The notes: generated by a model from the letters alone, not told the origin. A stretch of DNA of 53,921 bases from an uncultured bacterium (GCA_903822075.1 CAIJNK010000016.1:1-53921), one strand, 5' to 3'. Numbered from the stretch's first letter, positions 8,213 to 15,632 are shown. Program-made: numbers and translations.

Positions 8213-9511
8213 TTAGTTTTGATTTTCCTTATAGAGTGGCAAGGCGATACTCACCTTGGTACCATGCCCCAAGACAGATGACAGGGCAATCCGGCCATTG
8301 TGGAGCTCGATGATTTTCTTTGTAGTGTAAAGACCGATACCACTTTCATTCGGATCCATTTCTATGGCGTTCTTACCCCGATAGAACTTCTGAAAAATAA
8401 ACTCGAGCTCTGCTGGGTCAATACCAATACCGGTATCTTCTATTGTCAAAATAGCCTGATCACTCGCCGCAAACAAACTGACCATCACTCGTCCATTCGG
8501 CGAATAACGGAAAGCATTGTCAATAATATTGGTAATAGCTAAATCCAGCATTTTGTTATCACCCTCGATTACCACATCGTTGTAATTATCTTTGATCAAA
8601 TCAATCATCTTACTCCGAATCAGATAGTCTAGATTAACAAAAATAGAATCCAGAAGCTCCTTCAAGTCTATCCTTTCTTTTTTTAACTGGATATTTTTCC
8701 GATCAATTTCTAGTTCGGCTGTCTTTAATATTTTAGTAATTATATCCAGAGCTTCCAAAGTCCGGTCATAACCTTCCTTGACCATCTTGGTGTCCATGCA
8801 AAGCATTTCTCCGCTCCGATTTTTGGGACTGTTTAGGATAAATTCAAACGCCCAACGCACACCATTTAAAGGTGTCCTTAACTGGTGAGACATGGCGGAC
8901 AAAAAAACCTGCTTGGTATGCTCCACCTCGGTGAGTTCCAGAAATTTTCTTTTAAACTGATCTTTTTCATTTTTCTCCCTAATAATACCCTGAGTAAAAC
9001 GATATATAGAAAAAGAAGAAACAAAAAAACCAGACAGGTTCAGGAGATGTCTTGTCCAGACAGAAATATTTAACAGATGCGCCGGTTCAAAAAAGATAAC
9101 TGAAAACAATAAGAGGCCGGCAAAAAACGACAGACGGCGGGTGAAATTGGAATCTAGCTGAAAGAGAGAAATGATCGGGGCTAAAAATAACAGGAAGATA
9201 AAACTACTGTTTACCCCACCGGTAATGAGGATTATGACCAGGTAACCGACGGCCCAAAAATAACCAGAATTATTCCATAAAAAATTATTTTTAAAAGCAA
9301 AAGACGTTATCAAAATCAAAATCTGAAACACCAGAGAGACCAGCAGAGAAATGACATAAATCTTGATTGAGGAAACCCAAACTAAATTAACTTTGGGAAT
9401 AAAAGGTAGAATTAATAAAACAATCAGGGCAATAGAAGAAGCGATCTGGATGATCAAAAAAATCGTAATTTTACTTTTTGACGCTTCACCCTCCACAACA
9501 ACTTTGTCCAT
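8213..9511 (-). CDS. Membrane sensor histidine kinase with multi-pass N-terminus
   Basis: 432 aa from the ATG at 9511. Five or six transmembrane helices fill residues 14-175. The phosphoacceptor motif is MSHQLRTPLNG with His209; the ATPase domain shows DNAFRYSPNG, DTGIGIDP and an SGIGLYTTKKI G2 box. The start at 9511 is preferred over 9547 because TATAAT (9519-9524) ends 7 nt before it and would lie inside the longer frame. It should sense a membrane or small-molecule signal through its helical region. No partner response regulator is adjacent. It precedes xfp on the same strand with 18 nt between. Confidence 0.9.
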   Translation of the reverse strand: MDKVVVEGEASKSKITIFLIIQIASSIALIVLLILPFIPKVNLVWVSSIKIYVISLLVSLVFQILILITSFAFKNNFLWNNSGYFWAVGYLVIILITGGVNSSFIFLLFLAPIISLFQLDSNFTRRLSFFAGLLLFSVIFFEPAHLLNISVWTRHLLNLSGFFVSSFSIYRFTQGIIREKNEKDQFKRKFLELTEVEHTKQVFLSAMSHQLRTPLNGVRWAFEFILNSPKNRSGEMLCMDTKMVKEGYDRTLEALDIITKILKTAELEIDRKNIQLKKERIDLKELLDSIFVNLDYLIRSKMIDLIKDNYNDVVIEGDNKMLDLAITNIIDNAFRYSPNGRVMVSLFAASDQAILTIEDTGIGIDPAELEFIFQKFYRGKNAIEMDPNESGIGLYTTKKIIELHNGRIALSSVLGHGTKVSIALPLYKENQN

Positions 9512-9559
9512 GTGAAATATTATATCAGGAATGTCAGATATCACCAATTTTTAGAACAA

Positions 9560-9588
9560 TTGACTTTTTCAATAATGTATGATAATTT
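9560..9588 (+). promoter_or_regulatory. Promoter of the zinc-ribbon/HTH gene
   Basis: TTGACT at 9560-9565; the AT-rich -10 region reads GATAAT (9581-9586) with a 15-nt spacer or TAATTT with 17. The leader is short and carries AAGGAGGAG (9612-9620) 7 nt before the ATG. Confidence 0.6.
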
Positions 9589-9627
9589 CTCCTTAGAAGT
9601 TCTCTAAATCTAAGGAGGAGAAATCGG

Positions 9628-10266
9628 ATGAATATGTGTATGTCTCTTGACCAAGGTCACCGGCAGGAGCTCCGGCAGGAACAGCGATTAACGCAAGAAC
9701 AGAGGCAAGAACTCCGAATGGCGGTTCTTGCTCTGCGCCTGGACTTAATCCAGGAAATTCACGGGCGAAAATACGTGATTGATGCCAACTGTCCGCAGTG
9801 TCGCCGGAAATTAACTCCGGTGGAGGTCATTTCAGGCTTTAACCAGAATCCGGACGATTACACCACCAGGTGTCCACGTTGCGCCCATCGTTTTGAGGCG
9901 CAGTTGGAGCACACGAGTGGCGGAATCAGTGAGTTTCTGATGCTCTACTGCCCCACCCAAACCTTGGCGCAACTGCGAGGGAAAGAGGGGTTGACGCCTG
10001 ATGATCTGATCCGCGATAATCCCTCAGCTTTCCACTCGGCAATTACTCACTTCGGGTCAATCAGTAATGCCTTTAAGGAAGCGGGGGTACAGTACCAACA
10101 CGAAGGTCTGTTGGATTGGAGAATAAAGGTGATACCCTTCCTTGGTCACCTCCCCGACAAAGAAATAGCCAACTGCGTCGGAGTTTCAAGTTTCGTGATA
10201 CGGACTTTGCGTAAGAAGCACCATATCGCGAGATTCGATAAACGCCGAGCACTCGAAGCTATCTGA
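9628..10266 (+). CDS. Zinc-ribbon and helix-turn-helix protein, putative DNA-binding regulator
   Basis: 212 aa. The N-terminus (about 6-45) is an amphipathic Gln/Arg/Glu/Leu-rich helix with repeated EQR/QEQR elements, faintly like region I of sigma-54. A zinc ribbon follows with CPQC (about 55-58) and CPRC (about 82-85). The C-terminus has an HTH-like segment, LPDKEIANCVGVSSFVIRTL, followed by a basic patch. DNA or RNA binding is likely; a regulatory role is inference. It is a single-gene unit with its own promoter, a very strong Shine-Dalgarno and a perfect terminator. No neighbour is clearly its target. Confidence 0.75.
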   Translation: MNMCMSLDQGHRQELRQEQRLTQEQRQELRMAVLALRLDLIQEIHGRKYVIDANCPQCRRKLTPVEVISGFNQNPDDYTTRCPRCAHRFEAQLEHTSGGISEFLMLYCPTQTLAQLRGKEGLTPDDLIRDNPSAFHSAITHFGSISNAFKEAGVQYQHEGLLDWRIKVIPFLGHLPDKEIANCVGVSSFVIRTLRKKHHIARFDKRRALEAI

Positions 10267-10279
10267 GATGTGGGAGTTG

Positions 10280-10318
10280 CAGCCGGTCCAAACTTGGACC
10301 GGCTGTTTTTATTTTTAT
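10280..10318 (+). terminator. Strong rho-independent terminator
   Basis: Arms CAGCCGGTCCAA and TTGGACCGGCTG (10280-10305), a 12-bp perfect stem followed by TTTTTATTTTT. It ends the zinc-ribbon/HTH unit. Confidence 0.92.
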
Positions 10319-10342
10319 ACTTTATTTAAAACAAACGAATAT

Positions 10343-10371
10343 TTGACTTATTACGTCTTGTATGATAGTAT
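10343..10371 (+). promoter_or_regulatory. Sigma70-type promoter of the receiver-like gene
   Basis: TTGACT (10343-10348), 17-nt spacer, TAGTAT (10366-10371). The leader is about 30 nt with AGAAGGAG ahead of the ATG at 10408. Confidence 0.7.
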
Positions 10372-10407
10372 TATTACCAGAATCAAACTCGAGAAGGAGA
10401 ATACGGA

Positions 10408-10785
10408 ATGAAGAAAGTACTGTTCATTGGAATACAGAGAATGTTTCTGGAGATTCTGGTTCGGAATATCCAGAAAAGAAGCCGAAAAAAAATAAGCGAG
10501 GTGTTTTTGGCCAATAACCCAAACGAGGCCATCACCATCGCCAAAGGTCATCCGGATATTTCCGTGGTGTTTTTCATGGGATATCTTGCCACAGCAAGAG
10601 CCGGAGAGGAGTTTCAGGCGTGCATCGGGGTGGCCGAAGAGCTCGGCAAAACCCTAAATAAGGGAGTGACAATGATTGCTGCCACCGGAAATAAGGCTAT
10701 CGATGCCGAATTACTCAAGCATCACTGTCAAATAGCCATCGCCGGGGAGCAGATTATCCCTTGGATCACGGAGAATATCTCCTGA
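10408..10785 (+). CDS. Receiver-like small protein (125 aa), probably non-phosphorylatable
   Basis: The protein begins KKVLFIGIQRMFLEIL and alternates short beta strands (VLFIG, EVFLAN, SVVFFMG, VTMIAATG, CQIAIAG) with helices, the pattern of a CheY-like receiver. The strand-3 position that normally ends in the phospho-acceptor Asp reads VVFFMGYL, so no conserved Asp is visible. It could be a pseudo-receiver or an unrelated Rossmann-like fold; the assignment is weak. The promoter, Shine-Dalgarno (AAGGAG) and terminator are all its own. It follows the zinc-ribbon/HTH gene but is separated by that gene's terminator. Confidence 0.6.
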   Translation: MKKVLFIGIQRMFLEILVRNIQKRSRKKISEVFLANNPNEAITIAKGHPDISVVFFMGYLATARAGEEFQACIGVAEELGKTLNKGVTMIAATGNKAIDAELLKHHCQIAIAGEQIIPWITENIS

Positions 10786-10807
10786 TCTGAATCTCTCGAG
10801 CACCCAG

Positions 10808-10837
10808 CCAGCGCCCACCCGGACGCTGGTTTTTTTA
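10808..10837 (+). terminator. Rho-independent terminator of the receiver-like gene
   Basis: CCAGCG (10808-10813) and CGCTGG (10824-10829), followed by a run of eight T. Confidence 0.88.
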
Positions 10838-10840
10838 TAC

Positions 10841-10891
10841 AGAAAAACCGTTTCGTCTTATCAAAGTTTCCTCTTCTGAAACGAAACGGTT
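10841..10891 (-). terminator. Terminator of the prepilin-like gene
   Basis: 11-bp arms AACCGTTTCGT (10846-10856) and ACGAAACGGTT (10881-10891); on the minus strand followed by TTTCTG. It faces the plus-strand terminator just upstream, insulating two convergent units. Confidence 0.8.
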
Positions 10892-10909
10892 ACACTCGTG
10901 TTTGTGATG

Positions 10910-11362
10910 CTATTCAACGACGCTGGAGTGGCGCTGATAGGTGGTATCACCAACCTGCTCCGTATACCCTCCGCCTTCAATCTCCTTGATTGAGTGAACA
11001 TGAATGGTAGCTATCACCTTTCCCTCTTCGTGGTCAAAAGATACCATTTTTGGACCATCACCGGCATCGTCGCGAACCCGCAATGATTGATAACTGACAG
11101 ACTCGCCGTCTGGTAGTTCCCCGGAGTCATCGGTAAAATTCTTGAATACCAAGTCTTTACCTGAGCGAAAAACCAGAACAAAATTGCCAGCCGTCGTCGC
11201 AAAAACCCTCTCAATCTTCAGGCTCGTCAATTTCGAAATGACTTTCTTATTTGCCATTGTCTGAAAAGACGGGATAGCAATCGCGGCAAGTAAGCCGATA
11301 ATTGCTATCATGATAAAAAGCTCAACCAACGTAAACCCCGACTTCTTGTTCGTCAAGTTCAT
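10910..11362 (-). CDS. Type IV prepilin-like protein
   Basis: 150 aa from the ATG at 11362, with GAGAGG a few nt upstream; the TTG one codon earlier is less likely. The class III signal KKSG|FTLVE is present at residues 7-14 (cleavage after Gly9, Glu5 of the mature protein present), followed by one hydrophobic helix (about 11-32) and a short globular domain without cysteines. It should be processed by a prepilin peptidase and assemble into, or assist, a type IV pilus-like filament. No assembly ATPase, platform protein or peptidase gene is in the window. Unlike the LamG pseudopilin at 19401-20276 it has an SD leader and its own terminator. Confidence 0.88.
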   Translation of the reverse strand: MNLTNKKSGFTLVELFIMIAIIGLLAAIAIPSFQTMANKKVISKLTSLKIERVFATTAGNFVLVFRSGKDLVFKNFTDDSGELPDGESVSYQSLRVRDDAGDGPKMVSFDHEEGKVIATIHVHSIKEIEGGGYTEQVGDTTYQRHSSVVE

Positions 11363-11423
11363 CAATTATCCTCTCTGTTAAATACCAAGACACAGATGAG
11401 ACCACCCCACCTTTCTGCTTTCT

Positions 11424-11451
11424 AATGTACACTTTTATAATTATTTGTCAA
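11424..11451 (-). promoter_or_regulatory. Promoter of the prepilin-like gene
   Basis: Minus strand TTGACA (11446-11451), 16-nt spacer, TACATT (11424-11429). The leader is about 55-60 nt. Confidence 0.65.
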
Positions 11452-11492
11452 GTACATGACTTGAATTAGAAAAAAGTGGTATAATCTTCATT

Positions 11493-12053
11493 ATGTTAAA
11501 AGAAACAAAACCAACCATTCAAACTAACACCCAGAACATCACCGGCCTGCATGCCGGCATTTTTGGTGACTTTTCCAATCTACGAGGTGATGTTTCTAAA
11601 ATCACCGGTAACTTGAACATCCATAAAATTACCGGTGATACCTCAAAAATTTCCGGGCAGATAGATGGCGTCTCTGGCGATGTAAGCAACATTAGCGGGG
11701 ATATAACCGATATCATTGGCGATACTTCAAATCTGCGCGGGCTTATCTCCCCGCTCTCAGGTGATATTAGCGGCGTGGTCGGTGATGTCTCAAACATCTC
11801 CGGTGACGTAACCAATATTCACGGAGACGTTAGCCATATCAGCGGGAACACTTCCAATATTATCGGTGATGTCAGTGACCTGTCAGGTGATGTCAGCCAT
11901 CTTAAAGGTAATGTCACCGATCTTCGAGGTTATGTCAGCAATATTTCCGGCCTGGTGACTAATGTCAAAGGCGACGTGACAAATATTTTTGGCGATGTCA
12001 CCGGTCTCGAAGGTGATGCGTCAGATCTGGAAGGTGATGTCCATAATCGATAA
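11493..12053 (+). CDS. Heptapeptide-repeat protein (GDVSNIS-type repeats)
   Basis: 186 aa. After a 17-residue Thr/Asn/Gln-rich start, residues 18-186 consist of 22 complete 7-residue repeats, one 9-residue variant at 39-47 and a 6-residue end. The consensus is G-[DN]-[VTI]-[ST]-x-[IL]-x: Gly is invariant at position 1, beta-branched or aliphatic residues recur at 3 and 6, Ser/Thr at 4. Such regularity suggests a beta-solenoid or extended fibre. There is no signal peptide, membrane helix or cysteine, so it should be cytoplasmic unless exported by an unrecognised route. TATAAT (11480-11485) ends 7 nt before the ATG, so the mRNA is probably leaderless. Function unknown; antifreeze-like, scaffold and fibre roles are all only possibilities. 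Confidence 0.9.
   Translation: MLKETKPTIQTNTQNITGLHAGIFGDFSNLRGDVSKITGNLNIHKITGDTSKISGQIDGVSGDVSNISGDITDIIGDTSNLRGLISPLSGDISGVVGDVSNISGDVTNIHGDVSHISGNTSNIIGDVSDLSGDVSHLKGNVTDLRGYVSNISGLVTNVKGDVTNIFGDVTGLEGDASDLEGDVHNR
11544..12050 (+). repeat. Degenerate 21-bp tandem coding repeat
   Basis: The heptad repeat appears in DNA as degenerate 21-bp units, commonly starting GGTGATGTC or GGCGATGTC. Third positions differ widely between units, so the array is old or selected for protein sequence rather than a recent slippage product. Confidence 0.9.
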
Positions 12054-12056
12054 ATA

Positions 12057-12079
12057 GAAAAACCCGCACTAGGCGGGTT
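12057..12079 (-). terminator. Terminator at the end of the Nfu_N-like gene
   Basis: AACCCGC (12061-12067) and GCGGGTT (12073-12079); on the minus strand followed by TTTCT. The stop codon of the gene lies inside the hairpin. Confidence 0.75.
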
Positions 12080-12494
12080 TGGTCACACTACTCTCCACTG
12101 GCGGCGCAGTGGCCTTTTTCATTGCTCGCCGACGCAAGCGGTATTTCGGTCTGGCAAGCTGTGGAATAGCCTCGCCTTTATTGAAATCCTGACTTAGGTT
12201 GGCGACAATCTGCGGAACAAGAACTCTCCAAGAAAACATCTCACCCTTATCCACACTGATGCTGTAGATATCATAGTGGACATCTTTGACTCCGTTCACC
12301 TGCAGGATATGTGCCAGAAACTTCGGCACTCTTTTTTCACCGAAATTTTGCCCAATGATAGTGTCCTTATCAGAATCGTCATCATCTTCCCAGGTAGGCG
12401 ACGAATTAGAATAATCGATCGCACACAGCCGAAAATCAACATGGATTATTATGGAATTCGGGTTGCCTGTCCTCTTAACCTTGTAATGAACCAT
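12069..12494 (-). CDS. Stand-alone Nfu/NifU N-terminal-like domain protein
   Basis: 141 aa. The start GNPNSIIIHVDFRL and the later VPKFLAHILQVNGVKDVHYD...ISVDKGEMFSWRVLVPQIVANL match the layout of the Nfu N-terminal domain (PNPNSLKF..., SPLAxxLFxIxGVxxVF, ITVxKxxxxxWxxLxPxI). An acidic insertion (EDDDDSDKD) sits between the two blocks, and the C-terminus is basic and Ala/Pro-rich. The C-terminal NifU domain with its CxxC cluster ligand is absent and no cysteine pair is seen, so direct Fe-S transfer is unlikely. The start at 12494 is set by AAAGGAGG 5 nt upstream. Own promoter (TTGCTT-18-TAATAA) and terminator. Confidence 0.7.
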   Translation of the reverse strand: MVHYKVKRTGNPNSIIIHVDFRLCAIDYSNSSPTWEDDDDSDKDTIIGQNFGEKRVPKFLAHILQVNGVKDVHYDIYSISVDKGEMFSWRVLVPQIVANLSQDFNKGEAIPQLARPKYRLRRRAMKKATAPPVESSVTKPA

Positions 12495-12629
12495 ATTGTC
12501 CTCCTTTCCAAAAGCGACTCTCCTTTTATTATGAACTTTGGTAAGAAAAAAGCAAACCCTTTCTTTTATTTAATATTTATGCTTTAATCATACATATCGC
12601 GCTTCGGCGCTTTTTGATTATAAAACAAT

Positions 12630-14414
12630 ATGGAAATACGAAACATTGCAATTATCGCGCACGTGGACCACGGCAAGACTACCTTGACGGATGCTTTGAT
12701 GAAGCAAGCCGGTGTTGGGGAAGAAGGTGTCTCCATGGACAGTAACAAACTCGAACTTGAGCGTGGTATTACCATCTATTCGAAAAATACTTCCATCTAT
12801 TATAAGGATACCAAGATCAACATCGTGGACACCCCGGGTCACGCCGATTTTGGCTCGGAAGTGGAACGAGTTCTCCGTTCAATTGATACAGTATTACTGG
12901 TGGTAGATGCACAGGAAGGCCCAATGCCTCAGACCAGATTTGTGCTGAAAAAATCCTTAGAGCTTGGCTTGAAACCGATCGTGGTTATCAATAAAATCGA
13001 TAAAAGCGCCGCCAAGCCGGAGTGGGCGCATGAGCAGGTGTTGGAGCTTTTTATGGAACTTGGCGCTAACAACGAGCAATTGGACTTCCCCACTATTTAC
13101 GCCGTGGGCCGAAAAGGCGTGGCGATGAAAAATCCAACCGACGAACAAAAAGATTTGACACCTTTACTTGATTTGATTTTGGAAAAAGTGCCACCAGCCG
13201 CCAAAGCTGGCGATGAGACTCTCCCACTGACCGCTCAGATTTTCAATTTAGCTTATGATAATTTTATGGGCCGTTTAGCTATTTGCCGAATTTATAAAGG
13301 AACCATTAAAAAGGGCGAGCGTATTTTTGCCAAAACCCACGAGGGCGCCTCTCGCCCATTCAAAATTACCAAGCTTTTTACTTTTGAAGGATTAAAGAGG
13401 ATGGAGGTGGAAGAAGCCGTAGCCGGTGATATTGTACTTTTTGCCGGATTGGATGATGCCTATATCGGAGAAACAGTTTGCGAAAATGAAGGCCAGGAGA
13501 CTTTGCCGACCATCAATATTGATGAGCCTACCATTTCCTTGAACTTTCTGGTAAACGACAGTCCTTTTGCCGGCCGCGAAGGAAAGTATGTGACCGGACG
13601 ACAGATCCGTGAACGTTTGGAGCGAGAGCTCGAAATAAACGTCGGCCTGAAAATTGAATTCACCCAAGACACAATGAAAGTCTACGGTCGCGGCGAGCTC
13701 CATGTGGCGATCCTTATTGAAAATATGCGCCGTGAAGGTTATGAACTACAAGTATCCCAACCGCAAGCGATTGTAAAAGATATTGATGGTGTCAAAAGCG
13801 AGCCTTATGAAGAAGTAACGATTGATGTGCCGGAAGAAGCTTCCGGGGTGGTGATCGAAAAACTGGGCAAGCGCCGCGGTATTATGCAAGATATGAAAAC
13901 TAAGGACGGCCAAGTCCGGATGATTTTTGAGGTGCCAACTCGCGGACTACTAGGTTTCAAGGGTCAGTTTATTGTGGACACGCGCGGTAATGGAATTCTC
14001 TGCAGCCGCTTTGTGGGCTTCAAACCTTTTGCTGGTGATATTCAGAAGCAAGATTACGGCGCCATGGTCTCCATGATGTCCGGCAAGGCTTTGGCTTTTG
14101 CTTTATGGAACTTGCAAGAAAGAGGGGTACTTTATATCACCCCCGGAACTGAAGTATATGAAGGTATGATCATCGGTAATGTCACTAAAGGTGATGATAT
14201 GGATGTTAATCCGATCAAGGGTAAAAATCTGACCAACGTTCGTAAAACCAGCTCAGATGAAGCCATCTATCTGACACCAAGCATGCCAATCGATATTGAA
14301 AAAGGTTTGGAGATCATGGGTGACGAAGACTATTTGGAAGTCACACCGGAAAGCACCCGACTACGAAAAAAATACTTGACTAAAATTGACCGGTCGAGAG
14401 TGCTGAGACAGTAA
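12630..14414 (+). CDS. typA: Translational GTPase TypA/BipA
   Basis: 594 aa, normal length. G1 AHVDHGKTT (9-17), switch II DTPGHADFGSE, NKIDK, then domain II, the EF-G-like domains III and V, and the TypA-specific C-terminal domain (KGDDMDVNPIKGKNLTN; ending VLRQ). It binds ribosomes and acts in ribosome assembly and stress adaptation. TATAAA ends 5 nt before the ATG (TTATAA 6 nt), no Shine-Dalgarno: probably leaderless. It is a single gene followed by a hairpin terminator shared with a convergent hypothetical gene. Confidence 0.98.
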   Translation: MEIRNIAIIAHVDHGKTTLTDALMKQAGVGEEGVSMDSNKLELERGITIYSKNTSIYYKDTKINIVDTPGHADFGSEVERVLRSIDTVLLVVDAQEGPMPQTRFVLKKSLELGLKPIVVINKIDKSAAKPEWAHEQVLELFMELGANNEQLDFPTIYAVGRKGVAMKNPTDEQKDLTPLLDLILEKVPPAAKAGDETLPLTAQIFNLAYDNFMGRLAICRIYKGTIKKGERIFAKTHEGASRPFKITKLFTFEGLKRMEVEEAVAGDIVLFAGLDDAYIGETVCENEGQETLPTINIDEPTISLNFLVNDSPFAGREGKYVTGRQIRERLERELEINVGLKIEFTQDTMKVYGRGELHVAILIENMRREGYELQVSQPQAIVKDIDGVKSEPYEEVTIDVPEEASGVVIEKLGKRRGIMQDMKTKDGQVRMIFEVPTRGLLGFKGQFIVDTRGNGILCSRFVGFKPFAGDIQKQDYGAMVSMMSGKALAFALWNLQERGVLYITPGTEVYEGMIIGNVTKGDDMDVNPIKGKNLTNVRKTSSDEAIYLTPSMPIDIEKGLEIMGDEDYLEVTPESTRLRKKYLTKIDRSRVLRQ

Positions 14415-14428
14415 AAAAGATAATATAA

Positions 14429-14462
14429 AAGAGCGTGTGACCATAAAGGTCCACGCTCTTTG
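14429..14462 (+). terminator. Bidirectional terminator between typA and a convergent orphan gene
   Basis: GAGCGTG-t-GACC and GGTC-CACGCTC (14431-14458) around a 5-nt loop, flanked by A- and T-rich runs on both sides. Confidence 0.75.
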
Positions 14463-14520
14463 TCCCTAACTAAATGTCAGAAGGAACACCCATCCCCTCT
14501 AACCGATAGTCATGACTTCC

Positions 14521-15159
14521 TCAGCCGGCCGCTCTTAGGGTGGCCTCACCCAGCTCAGGACAATGTACAACAGGGATCACAGTCAGCGGTGGAATTCTCA
14601 TCTGTTCCAACGCCGTCCTCATCTGAATGTTACGATTTTCTTCTTTCTTACTCACCCCCCTTGCATCCCTCGCGCTATCCACTTCAACATAGGGATGTAA
14701 TTTCACCCCATCTTTCGACACGACAAACGTGCCAGTACCAGCCATCGCAAAGGCCGGTATACCCCTAGGGAACATGGCACGCACCGAATCGAAAGAGTTC
14801 AGCATTACGAGCACGCCATCAAAGTAACTGACGGGCGCTGTTCGGAGTGCCTCCTGCTCAGCCGAGATCACGGGTCGGAAATGAATCTGTTTGATGACAT
14901 TGTATGCCACCCCCCAATCCGTATCCGGCACAAACTTCAGAAAGTCGAAGTGAACATGAGCTTGACCACTGACCGGAAGACATTCGGGAGTATGTACAAC
15001 ATCCCAACTGTCAACCGTACGGTCAAAATAGTTAACCATCCCTTTCGGAATAACCCGCTTCGAATAGTCGACCAGTCTTCTTGTCCCCCTTACCATCTCA
15101 AAGATACTGTGCCTTGGAGCATTCGGATCAAACTTTTTAGGAATCTTACAAACCGTCAT
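14521..15159 (-). CDS. Orphan hypothetical protein (212 aa)
   Basis: The start at 15159 is chosen because GAGGAG lies 7 nt upstream; a longer frame to 15219 has no ribosome-binding site and crosses an inverted repeat in the leader. The protein is soluble, mixed alpha/beta, with no signal peptide, membrane helix or motif that I recognise. A segment near 125-160 (GVLVMLNSFDSVRAMFP, GIPAFAMAGTGTFVV) looks like a buried core. GC is higher than in neighbouring housekeeping genes. Promoter (15256-15283), leader, SD and terminator form an independent unit between typA and the RRM gene. Confidence 0.7.
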   Translation of the reverse strand: MTVCKIPKKFDPNAPRHSIFEMVRGTRRLVDYSKRVIPKGMVNYFDRTVDSWDVVHTPECLPVSGQAHVHFDFLKFVPDTDWGVAYNVIKQIHFRPVISAEQEALRTAPVSYFDGVLVMLNSFDSVRAMFPRGIPAFAMAGTGTFVVSKDGVKLHPYVEVDSARDARGVSKKEENRNIQMRTALEQMRIPPLTVIPVVHCPELGEATLRAAG

Positions 15160-15201
15160 GACGTCACTCCTCACTTTTGTTTCTACTTTCTCTACACATA
15201 C

Positions 15202-15221
15202 GTACACTTCCAAGTGCACGC
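15202..15221 (-). promoter_or_regulatory. Inverted repeat in the leader of the 212-aa orphan gene
   Basis: Imperfect 20-bp dyad CGTACACTTCCAAGTGCACG between the promoter and the SD. It could be an operator or a small RNA hairpin (CACT/AGTG). Confidence 0.4.
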
Positions 15222-15255
15222 AAAATCAAAGACCAAAAAAAATTGTCTGCTGGTT

Positions 15256-15283
15256 ATGCTACCACGATATAACAAAAAAGCAA
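15256..15283 (-). promoter_or_regulatory. Predicted promoter of the 212-aa orphan gene
   Basis: Minus strand TTGCTT (15278-15283), 16-nt spacer, TAGCAT (15256-15261). It overlaps the terminator of the upstream RRM gene. Moderate match only. Confidence 0.45.
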
Positions 15284-15307
15284 GCTATTGAAGCCTGCTT
15301 TTTTGCG
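15272..15307 (-). terminator. Terminator of the RRM protein gene
   Basis: AAAAAGCA-a-GCT and AGC-c-TGCTTTTT around ATTGA, flanked by A and T runs on both strands, so it can work in either direction. Confidence 0.8.
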
Positions 15308-15323
15308 TAAAACTTTTTGGAGA

Positions 15324-15632
15324 CTAGTATCTTGATGAGCCACCAGAACGGTTGCTATCAAAATTTCTCCTTGGAGGCCTCTCGGAAAGAGGCTTGGCCT
15401 CATTCACGGTCAGCTTGCGTCCTTCAACTTCGGCACCATTCATTTTCTCAATAGCGGCGAGAGCTTCGTCGTCATTGGTCATGGTTACAAAGCCGAAACC
15501 GCGGGAACGGCCGGTCATCTTGTCAGTAATAACGTTTGCGGACTCGACGACTCCCATTGGGGAAAAAGCGTCTTTGAGTGATGCATCAGTGGTATTGTAA
15601 GACAAGTTACCAACATATAATTTCTTTGCCAT
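15324..15632 (-). CDS. RNA-binding protein with one RRM domain
   Basis: 102 aa from MAKKLYVGNL at 15632. RNP2 is LYVGNLSY (5-12) and RNP1 is RGFGFVTM (about 44-51); both carry the aromatic residues that stack on RNA. The C-terminus is a short Arg/Ser/Gly tail (PPRRNF...GGSSRY). This is the glycine-rich RNA-binding protein type common in cyanobacteria and CPR bacteria, thought to act as an RNA chaperone. The longer frame to 15683 adds non-family sequence and is rejected. The leader is probably about 90 nt (TATACT near 15735), which would allow post-transcriptional control. Confidence 0.94.
   Translation of the reverse strand: MAKKLYVGNLSYNTTDASLKDAFSPMGVVESANVITDKMTGRSRGFGFVTMTNDDEALAAIEKMNGAEVEGRKLTVNEAKPLSERPPRRNFDSNRSGGSSRY

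Noticed and set aside
9512-9547. Longer start of the multi-pass histidine kinase
   Set aside because: The extra codons contain the TATAAT promoter box.
11519-11815. Open frame on the opposite strand of the repeat protein
   Set aside because: It is the antisense of the 21-bp repeat and has no promoter or ribosome-binding site; the repeat itself keeps the frame open.
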